Below, piece by piece: positions 35,216-47,505 of a DNA stretch of 64,000 bases. Under the pieces are notes generated by a model, which was not told where the DNA came from, ran no database searches, and worked only from the letters and a program-made list of their open reading frames with translations. The DNA is from Fragum whitleyi. Its lineage: Eukaryota > Mollusca > Bivalvia > Cardiida > Cardiidae. Each line of letters opens with the position of its first letter. Position 1 is the first letter of the stretch. The stretch is from NCBI GenBank assembly GCA_948146395.1, contig OX411545.1, forward strand, positions 24,507,526 through 24,571,525, read 5' to 3'. The position numbers were made by a program, and so were the translations under genes.

Positions 35216-35377
35216 TACCTAAAGAAAATATACTCACGGTGATCTGTCTTTCATTGTGATGGTTTAAAAAAACTCTCAATTACTCCAATCCGAAATCCAG
35301 TAAGCTAGTCACTTCAATAAATACCTATCATTAAATAAAAAACATAAAAGTTACAATATAAGTAGAATTAATTTACC

Positions 35378-35387
35378 CCCCCCCCCC

Positions 35388-35430
<43 letters not shown>
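35378..35430. repeat. Poly-C then poly-A tract
   Basis: About ten C followed by about 40 A. The minus-strand frame through it is an artefact. Confidence 0.95.
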
Positions 35431-35657
35431 AAAGAAAAAAGAATAATAAAGAATATATCATAAAATTAAAAAAAAATCTAAACTGGTGTCTTTTCTTTAA
35501 ATTTTCTAACTTAAATTTATTCTTTGAGGCAAGTCCAGACTCGATTTTTTTATGAAACTTTGAATACGTAAGTTGTGTTCTATACGAAAACGTTAGCAAC
35601 GTAAGTTTACTTTAATGAAAAAGTAATATGTTGTGCACGCGTATTCGTTAGGGATCA

Positions 35658-35950
35658 GGGTTCAGGATGAACAAAATTAGCGATATTTATTACCTCCCTT
35701 TAATAAAATATGCATACTAGTTCTATAGATAGCTTCCTATTGCATCAAGAACCTATTAGACGCTTACAATTTGAATTATGTCAGTGCCTTAACGATTTTT
35801 CTCTATCCAAATTTATTTTGAATGACGTTGTTGATTTTATATTTTTGAATGGTTTGAGTGAGCGTTTGGAATGAATGAATGGAGCGCTGAGTGAGCGATT
35901 TAGAATGGTTTTGTTTGAGGCGAACGTCAATTTTACGATGTAACTAACTG
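35658..35950. repeat. CAGTTA-type MITE, left part missing
   Basis: Starts at the central hairpin (ttcaggatgaacaaaattag) and ends, on the minus strand from 35950, with cagttagttacatcg and a TA at 35951-35952. Confidence 0.8.
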
Positions 35951-35964
35951 TATTCCTAATCTTC

Positions 35965-36222
35965 ATGTGTGACCCGTCACACGAAAACGTTACATCTTGG
36001 AACTCCGCAAAGTAAATAAATACAAAACTTTAAAGAGAAAGAAAGCTAGCGTAAGTTCACATTGCAAAACTTATAGATCTACAAGTAAGTGGAATGATCA
36101 TCCTAGTTTCAGAAAAATAGCGAAGTCGAAAAGGATTTCGACCAAAGACAGTCAGCCCAGTCTGACTAGGGTAGGCTCATTACTTGCCGCTAAGAAAGTC
36201 CCCTTTTGTCTGGCGGGCCAAA
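35965..36222. repeat. gtgacccgtcac MITE, diverged copy
   Basis: atgtgtgacccgtcac at the left and a degraded complement at the right. The interior agrees with 38606-38870 (ggaactc.g.aaagtaaata, ggaatgatcatcctagttt, cccagtctgactagg). Confidence 0.65.
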
Positions 36223-36559
36223 AATACCGTTTTTTTTCTTTTTTTTTTCTAAGAACTGTTTCTATTTTTACTATATTTTACCTAGACCCGCAACGCCAAC
36301 TGAGTAATCGTCGCTAATGACAGACATAATCAACGAAAAAGTGTAGGTATCTAAGATGAAGACTATTGTTCAAACGTTCGCGAATATTTCGTCATCTTGA
36401 ACGCCGGACAATAAGGTCACATTATTTTCTACCATCTTTGCGAGCCTCCGACACAGCGCAGATAGTATCGTATCAGACTCCCATTTTTTTCAACCGAAGG
36501 ATGTCATGGGTTCATAACTGTAAAGTCTTTAATGGGCTAGAAGCTTGAATCAAGAAATG

Positions 36560-36670
36560 TTGTATAATACTAGTACGAGTGGTGCGAGAAATACCTGGAA
36601 TTTATTTCTAGTCACTCCAACCGCGCCATATAATGAAAAGATTGTTTACAGCGGCGCTAGACCCATCAAA
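36560..36670 (+). repeat. SINE family B remnant
   Basis: gagaaatacctggaat, ccgcgccatataatgaaa and acagcggcg follow the order of the family B body. Strongly decayed. Confidence 0.45.
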
Positions 36671-36904
36671 TCCGTCATACATCTTAGCTTTCATTTCTAA
36701 AATTTGAAACTTTAATGTCATCTTAGCTCGAACAATAATACACAAAGCTTACAGTTTTAACATAAACTGCTGTACATGCATGCAGGGTTTGACACTAACT
36801 ACTTTTTGCCACCAGCCTGAAGGATCTATTAGGCCTTAATATTAAGGGTTAACAACAGGTCTTGCATGAAAGCCATATTTGATAATAAGCAATTTAAGGT
36901 ATAA

Positions 36905-36995
36905 ATTGCAAAAAAAAAAAAACCATTGTTGGAAAAGAAGAAATTGCTTTTGACAAGCAATTTATTCCTTTTTTACAATGTTTTTCCCCATTGGA
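36905..36995. repeat. MITE family 2 relative (hairpin only)
   Basis: ggaaaagaagaaattgcttt...aagcaatttattccttttt is the family 2 core hairpin. Confidence 0.5.
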
Positions 36996-37674
36996 ATGGC
37001 AATTATTTTCTAAAACTGGACAGATTTGGAATACTTGGTACTACCATTTACAACATGCCTGAGGGACCTGCTGCACGGTTATATCTACCAGTCCTCCCTA
37101 AAATCCATCATCTCGGGCCCGAGGACTGGTGCTTGTGTCGATCCCCGTGCATGACAACGCACATGAATAATCATTATGTCAAATGTTTACAAATCACTTC
37201 TTTACACAGTAGAACTATAGAGTAAAAGAAAATCAGATTGTGTAAATTCTCTGTGAATGGTAGGTGCATATCATAAGGCAATACATACAATTTCTTATTT
37301 CCTTCGAACCAATTTCACGACTCTTTTTGCTTTGATTTCACCAATAATTTTTCTCTTCTTCAAGGAAAATTAAACTATTCGGCCATATTGATTTGATGAC
37401 GTCATGTAACCTAGTCGACTTCGAAAATGACGTCATACACCCCCGGTCATTTTAAAATTAGTACTAAAGTGTCCATTTCAATTGGTAGGTTGTAAGTTTT
37501 AAATAATATCCCGATAAAATTCCATCACTTTCTACATTTGTCGGAGGAAGGTGTGTAGGTAAGTTAGTAAATGGTAGCCTATAAGTTGGTTATTGCAGTC
37601 CTTAATTTAGTGCGGTGCGGTGCCTTATGTAGGGCCTACGAAAAAAAGGCTCTCGCAGTACTTCCGTGCCTAAA

Positions 37675-38281
37675 TCGATTTATTTTTTGTTTTAAATCAA
37701 AGAATTTAAAAATATAGGGGTCGAAATTTTCCGAGCCCTTAATCCCATATTATGAGCTTTGAAAGATGCCCAAATGAGCGAATTAATTTTACATTACTAT
37801 TGCCACACTTCTAAATATGTCGCTGCCTATTCATTTAGATTTTTGATAAAGAATTTTAAAGAGTATGGATAAAGAAACACCGGCTAAAATCTTTCTAGCT
37901 CGTGATATTCGGACGTTATGGGGACTAAGAGGACAAAAATATCTAATCGTTTAGACCTTGACTCGAACACATTGGGGGAACACAACGGGGATGGGGTAAG
38001 GGGGGGGCGAAGAAGCACATGTCTTTTTGATTCCCTATTTGAACCATTACATTAAGCAAAATAATCGATTTTTCTGTTTTAAATAAAAGAATTGGAAAAT
38101 ATTGGCGTCCGTATTTTCCGAGCCCTCAATCCCATATTATGGGTTTTGAAAGATGTCCATATGAGCGAATTTGCTAAATTTCCTATTATTATTGCCACAC
38201 TTCTAAATCTGTCGCTGTTTATTCAAGAAGTAGCACATGTGTTCAGGATTCCATATTTGAACCATTACATTAAGCAAAATT
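37675..38281 (+). repeat. Direct duplication with an internal indel
   Basis: Unit 1 (37675-38063) and unit 2 (38064-38281) share cgatttattttttgttttaa, ttccgagccc, aatcccatattatg.g.tttgaaag and end with atttgaaccattacattaag. Unit 1 has about 170 bp that unit 2 lacks. Confidence 0.75.
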
Positions 38282-38605
38282 AAATTTATGAAGTTGACGT
38301 AATATTTGTTACATTCCTGTCGGTTTCGGCCTAGTCTAACATACATATAGGCTTTAGTAATTTGGCACGTTTTGACAGTCCGTAGCTTCCTAAAAAATTG
38401 GGGTTTTTTTTCCAATAAATTTGACAAGAGTTAACGATCGTTCATTCCGACATAGTTTGTTATATAATTAACGTCTTTTTTCTTTGAATTATCATTTGAA
38501 ACGAGATATTATTCTTTATCTCGATGCATATGTTCCTGTGCTTTCTGATGAATCAGCCCCTTCTTTATGGCCCTTAGATGTGAAGTTTAAAGGAACTCCG
38601 AAAAT

Positions 38606-38870
38606 ATGTGACCCGTCACGCGAAAAGGGACCATCCCGGAACTCTGTAAAATGAATATTTGAAAAATTGAATTGGGTCCAGCATAGGTCAACCATGGGTC
38701 GCATTTCAAAAATTCTTTCACTGGGAGGTAGATTGATCATTCTAGATTCAGAAAATAAACACATTGCGAAAAGTTACGAACCTAGTCAGTCTGCGCAATC
38801 CGCGCAGTCTGACTAGGATCAATACTTTACGTACTACCCAGATGGTCCCTTTTCACGTGACGGGTCACAT
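38606..38870. repeat. gtgacccgtcac MITE, best copy
   Basis: The TIRs are about 30 bp: atgtgacccgtcacgcgaaa at 38606 and atgtgacccgtcacgtgaaa on the minus strand from 38870. Internal hairpin: cctagtcagtctgcgc...gcgcagtctgactagg. Confidence 0.9.
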
Positions 38871-39509
38871 GTTTGTGGACTAAAATCGTGTAAAAGAGAA
38901 TATTTTGAGCGATAATCCATAAAACCCCTTTTACTGTGTTTCCTGGCGTATCAGTCCGGTTCGAAAGGAACCTTCCTTATCCTGTAAAAGGTTCAAGTAG
39001 ATCCTATGAATTATTTGTGAACAGTTTTACCTTAGCAAGAATTGTTAGCAGAATTGTTTAAGGACATACTGACAGATTGACGGACGGGCAAAGTTCACGC
39101 CATCGTTTACTGATCGAAGGTAAAATATAAAAAAAACAATAGTCAAATGGTCAAAGGGGGATAATTATGTTTTATAGATAATGGAAGATTTCTAAGTTGA
39201 CTATGTATCTTGCATAACCGCGAGAGAACCTCAACAAAAAAAAATCTCTTTTTTGCTAGAATTTTACCATATTTGGCTATTTAAAATAAAATCACACTTT
39301 TAATTAGTGGTTTTTTTTTTATATAAATCGTAAAACCGCCATGTATCTGAAAAATATATGGTCGCAGACATGAACCCAACCGTAAATCGTCCAAAGGCTA
39401 TATTGTTATAGCTGAAGCTATGAAGTTTATGTCGCCAGTTACGGAAATTTGAAAAAAAGTGGCAGAAAATGTCAGATTTCAATAGCCATCTCATTGTAAA
39501 TGTGCGTTT
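38871..39509. other. Unassigned
   Basis: Contains a ggacgggcaaagttcacgcc end-like motif near 39081. No gene seen. Confidence 0.3.
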
Positions 39510-39672
39510 TAAAGCAGTTGATCCGTAAAATAGTTCCGCAAGTTCTCGGAAGTCATAAACTTTAACAGTGTTAACCGAGGTTTCCTAATAATTTCATTTT
39601 GAAAGCTCGGTTAACATTGTCAAAGATCACGAATTCCGGATATTGCGAAACTATAACTGCTCCACTACCCTC
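39510..39672. repeat. ~160-bp MITE, family N, copy 1
   Basis: One end reads gatccgtaaaatagttccgc. The other, on the minus strand, reads gtagtggagcagttatagtt. The middle is a gttaaccgaggtttcctaa hairpin. The inverted relative is at 62102-62258. Confidence 0.6.
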
Positions 39673-39790
39673 ATTTGTCAATCGTTATTTTGATTGACAA
39701 CAGCGATCTGCGGATTGATAGATCGTGGGCCCGTCTCTCGACTACAGTCATGACATACCCCACTTTATTTCAACGCATTTACTAGCAATA

Positions 39791-40380
39791 TATAAACTGA
39801 AACCAACATCTAATCGGTCACTGCATGTTTTCCTCTTTCCGACAGATTTACAATAAAAGAATAGCATAGAACATTACGTTCATGCAAAGACAAATCAATC
39901 TCGGGGATTTTGGTGAAAGAATTGTGTAAAAAGAACCGACAGAACGATTTTAGCAGACAAAAGAAGACACCAACCCTACTTTGAAAAAGTCACAAAAATC
40001 GCATAATCCAGGGAATTTTCAAAATTTCAATCGGAGAAATACCGTCATGTTGTTGAAAAATCATTATGCTTTCGATGCCTTAAAGGTATCTGAATTGAAA
40101 TAAGTAAAGAAAACATTATTTTAAACGTTCATTTGTGTATATGAGGTGAAATTGTTAAATTTACCCCACCCACCAATGTTAATTTAGAAATTAAGGGTAC
40201 CCGTGTTCTCATGCAAGTAAAAGTGCTTTCCCTGAAGAAGTTTTTGATGCATTTTGGTTTTGCTATCTACCAAGTGCATGGGCTATCGGAAATCATCAAA
40301 CACTTGCATCTTTAACATTATTAAGCATTAGTTTTTGTGCTTTATTTGAGTGACCGATTAGAAGTTGGTTTAAGTTTATA
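39791..40380. repeat. ~590-bp element with 31-bp TIRs
   Basis: tataaactgaaaccaacatc, followed by taatcggtcact, at 39791 matches tataaacttaaaccaacttc, followed by the same, on the minus strand from 40380. No coding inside. Confidence 0.75.
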
Positions 40381-40451
40381 GAGGTTAATGGACAAAAGAG
40401 AAAATCGTTCAAAAGCGACTCTAAACCTCGCAACTAATACTTGTTCAAGCA

Positions 40452-40731
40452 TTATCTTATAACAATACAAATATCTGTGTGATAACATCCCGTGTGATAT
40501 TTTTTTTGATATCATATAGTTATTTTTAGAACAATGATATAATGTGGTTAGTTTTAGAAACTTGCATTTCAGTTAGAAACATCGACGAAAAAAAGACAAA
40601 TAGAGGTTATAAGAAAAATAGAATACGTACTTAGTGGATAGTATGAAAAAAAGCAGAGCCTCGACAATGATCACTTCTCCCAACCTCGTAAGATATTTTA
40701 TTTGATACAAAACACTAAGTATGTATTATAT
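40452..40731. repeat. Repeat family H, copy 2
   Basis: Same order of blocks as 19868-20192. The left arm of the 3' palindrome is partly deleted (from tatgaaaaaa directly to gcagagcctcgacaatgatc). Confidence 0.75.
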
Positions 40732-40739
40732 ATATATAT

Positions 40740-41584
40740 ACATTGTATACGACTTTTAAGTTGTCACACTTTTCCAAAAATAAAACATCCTATTGCAGTC
40801 AGGGATTATAAAGGCAGATCCATTTTTATGTTGGAATATGTAGCCTGGTTTCCTGGTTAAACAAAAACGCAAACTTGATGATGAACCCATGACGATTTCA
40901 GTACGTTTTTTCTTATGAAACATATAATATGGTCTCTTCACCGGATCATTTCTCGCCTCAACTTGCTGTGGACAATTAATCAGTTGTATTTGAATTTTTT
41001 ATTATTATACATATAATTGAAATGCTGTATTTATCAAATAAAGACCTCCAAACATTCTCTAAGCGGCTTTAACTGCTCGAAAAATAGGTTAATTAATCGC
41101 GTACGAATTTGTGTATGTATGATTTGCCTTTTCCTCTATGGTAATCTCGTGATCTTTGTGGCCTTGTATCGTACTTCCTGAAAAACTTCGCGATTCTGTT
41201 TTGGTAGACTGGTCTTACTGTCGACTCATGTATGAAAGTTGAGAGTGGGATCAGTCTTCTGTTTTAGAACACCTTCGCCTAATCTTTGATATGACCTCGG
41301 CGTACCTCCGATGTTTATCTTTAAAAACTGGATTGATCGAATCTGTCCCGATCGCTGTCATGCGTTCAAGATAACAATATGTTTGCGAACTTTGTATATG
41401 AAGTCCCCAATTTGTAAATATCTGAACTTGCTTAAGCCTTTTCAAAATATTTTGCAAATGTTGTCATCTGAATCGCAGGGCTAAATCATAATTTCTGATA
41501 TTAAGAAATTCTGAAATGAAATGTAATCTCGGCTACTTTCGCGTTCTTTGGCATCACTGGGAGCAAAGTCTTTCAGTGACTAAG
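40740..41584. other. Unassigned
   Basis: A minus-strand frame at 41251-41457 is followed by further readable but stop-interrupted sequence. I recognise no domain. Confidence 0.3.
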
Positions 41585-41638
41585 CGCGAAACAGTTGTAA
41601 CTGCCTATATGTTTATAGGCAGTTACAACTGTTTCGCG
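41585..41638. repeat. Perfect 25-bp-arm hairpin
   Basis: cgcgaaacagttgtaactgc, then ctata, a four-base loop and the exact complement. Diverged copies lie at 62026-62090 and 63243-63300. Confidence 0.95.
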
Positions 41639-42559
41639 TTGAACCATTGATATGCTTTATAATATCTGTCCCTGTTCACTGTTAGGTCTTTATCTTGAAT
41701 TATGAATTATCAATGTCTTCGAAAAAATTCGAATGGCTAGTTATCTCTTTTGATCACACTCTTAAATTCTTCTACATTTTCTAGTGAATGGCTTTTTACT
41801 TGATCGTTTTCGAAAATTACCCAAAAAGAAAAGGTTGAATAGGCTCGGATCAGATAACTATTGTTGCGAACGATCCTAATTAGTCTTGAGAGAGATGAAA
41901 ATTCTGAAGATTGTAAGCATTTGAAAAAAAGGCTACAGCGTTGTGTGAAGTATTCTGCTTTGCTGAAACTTTAAAGATATAATAATAAAATGAACTCTCA
42001 TATTTCAAAATTAATCATATTCTAGTAGCACCAACGATGTTTGATTTCAACACGTTCACGCATGCGCAATAGACTGAGTAGACACTTCCGTCGAAATGGC
42101 CTGACTCGAGTCTAGTTGACTTGTCTTTTAGAGTGTCTTTCAAAAATATATTATGGTATACAGCGATTCACCAGTATAATGTGACCAAACCCGGCTAGCT
42201 CATTTGGTTACGCATAGCCGGCGATTGGCCGGCATTTGACAAAAGTCATTGTGAAAAGCGTCATTTGTCTCCCACTAATAGGAGTGTATAAGTAGGACAA
42301 GTCGTACCCCTAATAGCCGGTAGCTCAGAAACTCAAAGTGCTGTCAGCACTGTAAATCGGGCATCATTGAGAGGCTGGGATAGTGCAATAGTTCGTCAAT
42401 CAAAAGGACTCGAATTTGGACAATAAAAGTTGGTAAAATATTTGCCTAATTTGTGAGTTTGTTGTCTTAACACTCCATCTTTTCGAGGACATCGCCAGCT
42501 CATCCAACTGGAGTTTAAAGAATTATATCCACTCAACTTGAGAGATATTTCACAAAACA

Positions 42560-42660
42560 TTTCCATTCAATTTGGGACTGAACCCAGTACAACTAAGATT
42601 GATTGTCCAACATGCTACCAACTGCGCTATACGGTCAGACGTCAAAGGGGTAGAACCGGC
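42560..42660 (-). repeat. SINE family B head fragment
   Basis: gattgtccaacatgctacc followed by aactgcgctatacgg corresponds to the tRNA-like head of family B. A second tRNA-like stretch (cccggctagctcatttggtt) lies at about 42190. Confidence 0.5.
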
Positions 42661-43012
42661 ATCAATTTGATGCCTGAGGGAAGCATTTATATAGAGGCAG
42701 ATAATGACAAATCCCGGTCATGTCTCTGCAGTGTATAGGCACAGTAACAGTAGAGATGCCAAAATTGCACATGACATTTCAAAAAAATTATTTAGCCTTG
42801 GTCCAGTGGACTTGAAAAGCCCTTTTTCGCACAGAGAGCTAAAAATAGAACACCATGGGGAACGTTAACAATGACGCAATATTGGACAAACAATATTTCG
42901 TAGGCGTTGTTACAAAATCTCGTAACTACGGCTTGAAATCAAAACGTAACGTAAATCCTAGTCTATTTTAGAACACCTTTCTTTGCCATTGCGTTGATTT
43001 TGATCGGTTAAT

Positions 43013-43215
43013 TAGGGTTTACGCCGTTTTCGACTGATGTGGTAATATTGAGCGGCTGGAGCACCTAACCATGGATCCCTATTGTTTCTCAGGGAATTTT
43101 AACATTCTTTATTCATCTTTTCCTCTGAAACAGGAATCCATTGTTTCGATGCTCAAGCCACTGCAATTTAACTGAAAAAAATGTTGAAAGCGGCATAAAA
43201 CTGCATTCAATCCTA
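43013..43215. repeat. SINE family B remnants, two opposed tails
   Basis: ggtttacgccgttttcgact...gagcggctggagcacctaac (minus orientation) is followed within 100 bp by tgttgaaagcggcataaaac (plus orientation). These are two broken copies, tail outward. Confidence 0.55.
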
Positions 43216-44140
43216 TTCAAAATAGAACTCTTATTCCTTCAGTAAGATAAGGAACTCAGAAGTTAATTATGGAGAGACAACTGAGTTTGATTAAAAGTTC
43301 ATTTTGTGAAGATTTCTCTCCCCTGTCAAAATGCCCTCAGGAAGATAATCTTTGCTACATAAACCTTGCATCTTTAGGTTATTCAGCCAGTAGTTTAATG
43401 TTCTCATCTCCCATAATGATATATAGTATATTGACGGTATATTGAATGTGGTATCTACAGATTGAACCAATTTACGATTTTATGGTATATATGTTTAAGT
43501 TTTGTTTTTTTGAGTGACATTTAAAGGTGTTATTTCATAACACTTACATTTCAATTCCTTCACTCAACCAAAAAGCTTGTATAGTGGAAGCATATTGACA
43601 TGAACCTGGCCTTTGCGATTTGAATAAATTAAATACCGGTCGTTTTCATTCGGCAAAACACGAAAAACCCGCGGAATTCAATCGTAAAGTTGGAATGCAC
43701 GTGTTAGCTCTGTTAACCCACCATCGCCCATGCTTTTTACTGTAACGCCGATATTTGGTCATCCTCATGAACTATTGAATCAATGCATAAATTAAGCCTC
43801 CTATTTTAAATTCTTTAGATGCGGGTTAGAAAAATACAAATTTTCCAATTTTTTTAAATGCAATGTATCTATTTGAATGATAATAGAATTAGATTCCCTC
43901 TCTTAGTCGCTCACAAGTAGGAAATATTGTTTCTTAAATTGAATCGTCTGCTCCATGACTAGCGCCCTGTATATATATAATCTACTATGTCCACGCATAC
44001 CTGTAATTTGTGCAGTATAACGGAATGTTCGTGCTTGATCGTCATGAGCCGAAGTATCTTCGTAATTGTATTCATGGGCCTAATTATTTATTCTGCTTAA
44101 AGGCCAGGTTCAAGTTAATATGCACCCGCTATAAAAATCC

Positions 44141-44680
44141 CTGAAAATACATAAAGTAATTACTAAAAACGAAAATTACATCAAATTATTTATAAGCCTC
44201 TTCCTTTTTTGTCGCAAAAGTGAGAGAGATAAAAAAATGTAAATTGTAACTGAAAAGGCCGTTTCTGCGTTGTTTGTCTTGAACACATAGCTCACGCAAA
44301 ATGTAAGTGCCCAGCATCTGCAAGCGTGGGTTTTGACCACGTGATAATCATTTGATAGGTTGTCCGCCCTACAACTGGTAAATGACAGTTCGTGAAAAAA
44401 TCAGAGCAGTAATATTGTAACTGCTACAAATTTATTATACAGTTGACCTATTGTACGTTTCAACTCCTTTACTCAACCGAAAATCTTGTTATAAACACTG
44501 AAAATACTAACTGGTAATTACTAAAAGCGAAAATTACATCAAATTTTGTATTAGCCTCTTCTTTATTTTGCCGCAAAAGTAAATAAGATAAAAAAAGTTT
44601 GTAGATTGTGACTGAAAAGGCCGTTTCTTCGGTGTTTGAAAACACATAGTTTGGCTCGAACACATTGCTCAGCGGATAAA
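44141..44680 (+). repeat. Direct duplication, ~357-bp offset
   Basis: 44141-44310 and 44498-44680 share ctgaaaatac, gaaaattacatcaaatt, agcctcttc, ttgactgaaaaggccgtttct-like sequence and gaacaca. Both are preceded by a ttactcaacc motif (43560s and 44470s). Confidence 0.7.
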
Positions 44681-44778
44681 GGTAAAAATGTAATGTGTCC
44701 AACTGATGCGCTGTCTAGAAATAAGTATATATAAATCTGTCTAGAATCGTTATTTCTCGATGAAACCCTATGATACGG

Positions 44779-44822
44779 GTACTCGTTGTAATTGTCTCTT
44801 TGAGACAATTACAACGAGTACA
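44779..44822. repeat. Hairpin
   Basis: tactcgttgtaattgtctc, three T, gagacaattacaacgagta: exact complements. The outer aaaccctat/atagggttt adds a second pairing. Confidence 0.9.
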
Positions 44823-45319
44823 CACACGATAGGGTTTGAGCAAGGACTAGTGAAATATTTAAATTTGAAATCCAAATCAAAACCCCTATCTATAGCTCGA
44901 GCCCCGCCGTCAACAGGATCATGGACTAAATACTTTTAATTCTAGTCAGCCCCTGTCATCCCCTGTCATCCAAGCTGGGTAGCAGTGGGTTAAAAGTCAC
45001 TGCCTCTTTCTCGGGGACGTGAAAAGACCATAATGTGTGTTTGAGAGCGATTCGTAGGCTTAAACTCTTTTCGCAGTCGACCCAAAGTCAGAATAAACTA
45101 GATTTAAGCGATGTTCTGTTTTAATTATCCATTATTTTGTTTATTTCTTTTTTCGATAAAAGGGATATTTCTATCACCTCCCGTTCATTACTATGAATGA
45201 TCGCTCATCCCACTCTTTAAATTCCATTCCGAAAAAAAAATTTTAAAGTCTTTTTTCATTTGTTCATAAATATGAAAGGTTGAAGTATTAAACTGACGGC
45301 ATGAATAGCCATGGTTGTT

Positions 45320-45494
45320 TTATTCTCTTCGATTAAACCGCTCCCATAAATAGGAAACCGCTGATGATGATAAAATAGTCAATCCCATAGCCAATATATC
45401 TGCTGTAGTACCAGAGGCGCCCAAGGTTAAACCAAAACTTACTTTCCGCTTCTCTTGGACATAAGCAAATCCAGCTTTAGCTAAAAATGCATGC
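45320..45494 (-). CDS. Candidate 3'-terminal exon with a hydrophobic segment
   Basis: The acceptor caattttatttcag is followed by a 175-nt exon in phase 2 that ends in TAA. The AATAAA polyadenylation hexamer overlaps the stop codon (gaataaaac). The product part is H-A-F-L-A-K-A-G-F-A-Y-V-Q-E-K-R-K, then a hydrophobic stretch (L-G-A-S-G-T-T-A-D-I-L-A-M-G-L-T-I-L), then a charged end W-E-R-F-N-R-R-E. Family not recognised. The upstream frame is microsatellite noise. See the similar exon at 29893-30079. Confidence 0.45.
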
Positions 45495-45579
45495 CTGAAA
45501 TAAAATTGATAAAATTCTATAGGCTGAGGATCCTTTTGATCTTGATTATTCCCAATGCAATTCTCTATTTGTAAAAAAA

Positions 45580-45787
45580 AGGCAACCGGAGAGATAGAGA
45601 GAGGGAGAGAGAGAGAGGGGGAGAGAGAGACAGAGACAGAGAGAGACAGCCAGGGGGGGGGGAGATAGAAAGGTGCGAGGAAGATAAGAGAGAGCGAGCC
45701 AGAGAGATCAGAGCGAGCGAGTGAGCGAGGGAGCGAGCGAGAGAGAGATACAGAGACAGAGAGAGACAGAGAGGTGCAAGGAAGAGA

Positions 45788-45867
<80 letters not shown>
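45580..45867. repeat. (GA)n-rich imperfect microsatellite
   Basis: Interrupted gagaga blocks, then a pure run at about 45793-45867. The long Ser/Leu frames on the minus strand are artefacts. Confidence 0.97.
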
Positions 45868-45874
<7 letters not shown>

Positions 45875-46323
45875 ATAAATGATAGCGAGTACCAAAGATA
45901 GCATTTTCTGTAACTAGTGTCATCCCTGACTGGTGTATTGAAAGGCAAAGACGAACTTTAGACGAGAAATGTCGCGCTGTGACATCCGCCATTTGGACTA
46001 TGACTTGTAAATATAGAGTCAAAATGGGAGCGAAAGAAAAACATAAATCTTAGAGATGGAACTCGATGATTTACTTCGTAAGACAGCAATATTTCTCTAA
46101 AAGAAAAAATATTTAATGAAAAATATCAAATGTTGCTTAACATTTTGGACTAAATATATTTTTGAAACAAGACGGTCGAGATAACTATTGCGATATCGTG
46201 AGAGTTCTCTGGTGATAATATGGGTCAACGGTGATAATATCGCGAGGATACAACGCGTTTGTGTAAAAGTGCAAAGAAAACGGTAGTCTACCTCTGAATC
46301 AGTATTTATCATGTAACGATGTC

Positions 46324-46382
46324 TGCACTGACCTGATATCATCTGCCTGATAAAATTAAATGTTATCAGGCAGTCAGGCATT
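46324..46382. repeat. Short inverted repeat
   Basis: ctgcctgataaaatt pairs with the nearby gttatcaggcag. Confidence 0.7.
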
Positions 46383-46420
46383 TTTAGAAACAGTTTGCAT
46401 ACTCATACACATCTTTGCTA

Positions 46421-46500
46421 TCCAAGGGTGACGCCCACTACGTGTTCTATTCGAGTGAATAAAACACGTGGTGGACATCACCTTTGGCTAGCGTAGATGA
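46421..46500. repeat. Inverted repeat around cacgtg-like centre
   Basis: ccaagggtgacgcccactac and gtgttct pair with agaa-like sequence and gtggtggacatcacctttgg. Arms of about 30 bp with mismatches. Confidence 0.7.
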
Positions 46501-46849
46501 CTCATACACTATAAATATTTCATAAAATTTTGACCCCTTAAAATGAAATCATGATAAATAGATTGATATATCAATGTCGTTTTATTTTATATGGTGTGAG
46601 AAATTATCAAGAGGCTTACCATCGTTTCTAACCTTATTGTTATCGTATAACCGTGTCATCTTCATCCTGATAAATCCAAATAGGCAAACACGATTTAACT
46701 GGACTAATCTCGATCGATATTTGGGGGACGACCTGGAAGCAGTCGAGTAGAGATCGAGATGTTCGGGGAGCGATTGCATAGAAATCGAGTAAAGGTTGGG
46801 ATGATCTAGAGGAAATTGGAAGAATGGTTATCGGTTAGAGGTCTGGTAG

Positions 46850-47282
46850 CATTCGGAACATCACTCGGCCATTTCCGAAAACTGCAACAGACCTCGGATG
46901 TATTTAGGGCGGATGGGTATGTAACAAAATCATTTTGTTAGGCGGAAACAGTGTAAAAAAAATTAGCACTGTAGATTTTTATCTTTTACAGTAAATAACG
47001 GTTGAAAAATCTTAATTTTCGAGAATGACGAATCATTCTAAAAAATTAAGATTTTTCAGCCTTTATTTAAGAATATATTTAAGATATTTATATGAGGATA
47101 CGATGGTTTCACATCAGTGACTTAAACGAGTAGCGTTGGCGACGTAGAATGTTTTCACTCACAGTTTCGTGGGATAACGCCATTTAAAGTGACGTCATCG
47201 ATTTCCCGCAATTTCTTAAAAATAGTCCGTCTATGTACATCCGAGGTTGATCGTGAGATTGGCCGAGTATTGTTCCGAATGG
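46850..47282. repeat. cattcggaaca MITE, family J, copy 1
   Basis: TIRs: cattcggaacatcactcggc at 46850 and cattcggaacaatactcggc on the minus strand from 47282, followed on both sides by a cctcggatgtac-like block. Central hairpin: gaaaaatcttaattttcgag with its complement. It sits inside gatcg-rich repetitive DNA. Confidence 0.9.
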
Positions 47283-47410
47283 TCCGGTAGAGGTCGGGTA
47301 AAGATCGTGACTCTCGGGATGACCGAGGGTACGTCGTAATGATGCTCGGGCTGAAATCACAAAAGGGGCGTTAATGTTTATGTAGGGGTCGGGTTTGATC
47401 TATTAAAGAT

Positions 47411-47505
47411 GTAATCACTCGGGGTAACCCGATACAGGGAAATCGGGGGATACCAGAATTTAGAGGTAAACAAAGAAGGGCAGATGCAACACAGGTCTGT
47501 ATTTC
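47411..47505. repeat. Repeat family K, inverted partner of 51085-51179
   Basis: ggggtaacccgatacaggga, aatcgggggataccagaatt, aacaaagaagggcagatgca, acaggtctgtattt. The exact reverse order and complement occurs at 51085-51179, so the two may be ends of one ~3.7-kb element or two copies of one terminus. Confidence 0.75.

Noticed and set aside
41251..41457. 68-codon minus-strand frame and its continuation
   Set aside because: The composition looks protein-like, but no domain, no start context and stops in the continuation; not supportable.
45320..45948. 194- and 127-codon minus-strand frames
   Set aside because: The N-terminal parts are (GA)n noise; only the last 175 nt (45320-45494) after a splice acceptor are kept as a candidate exon.
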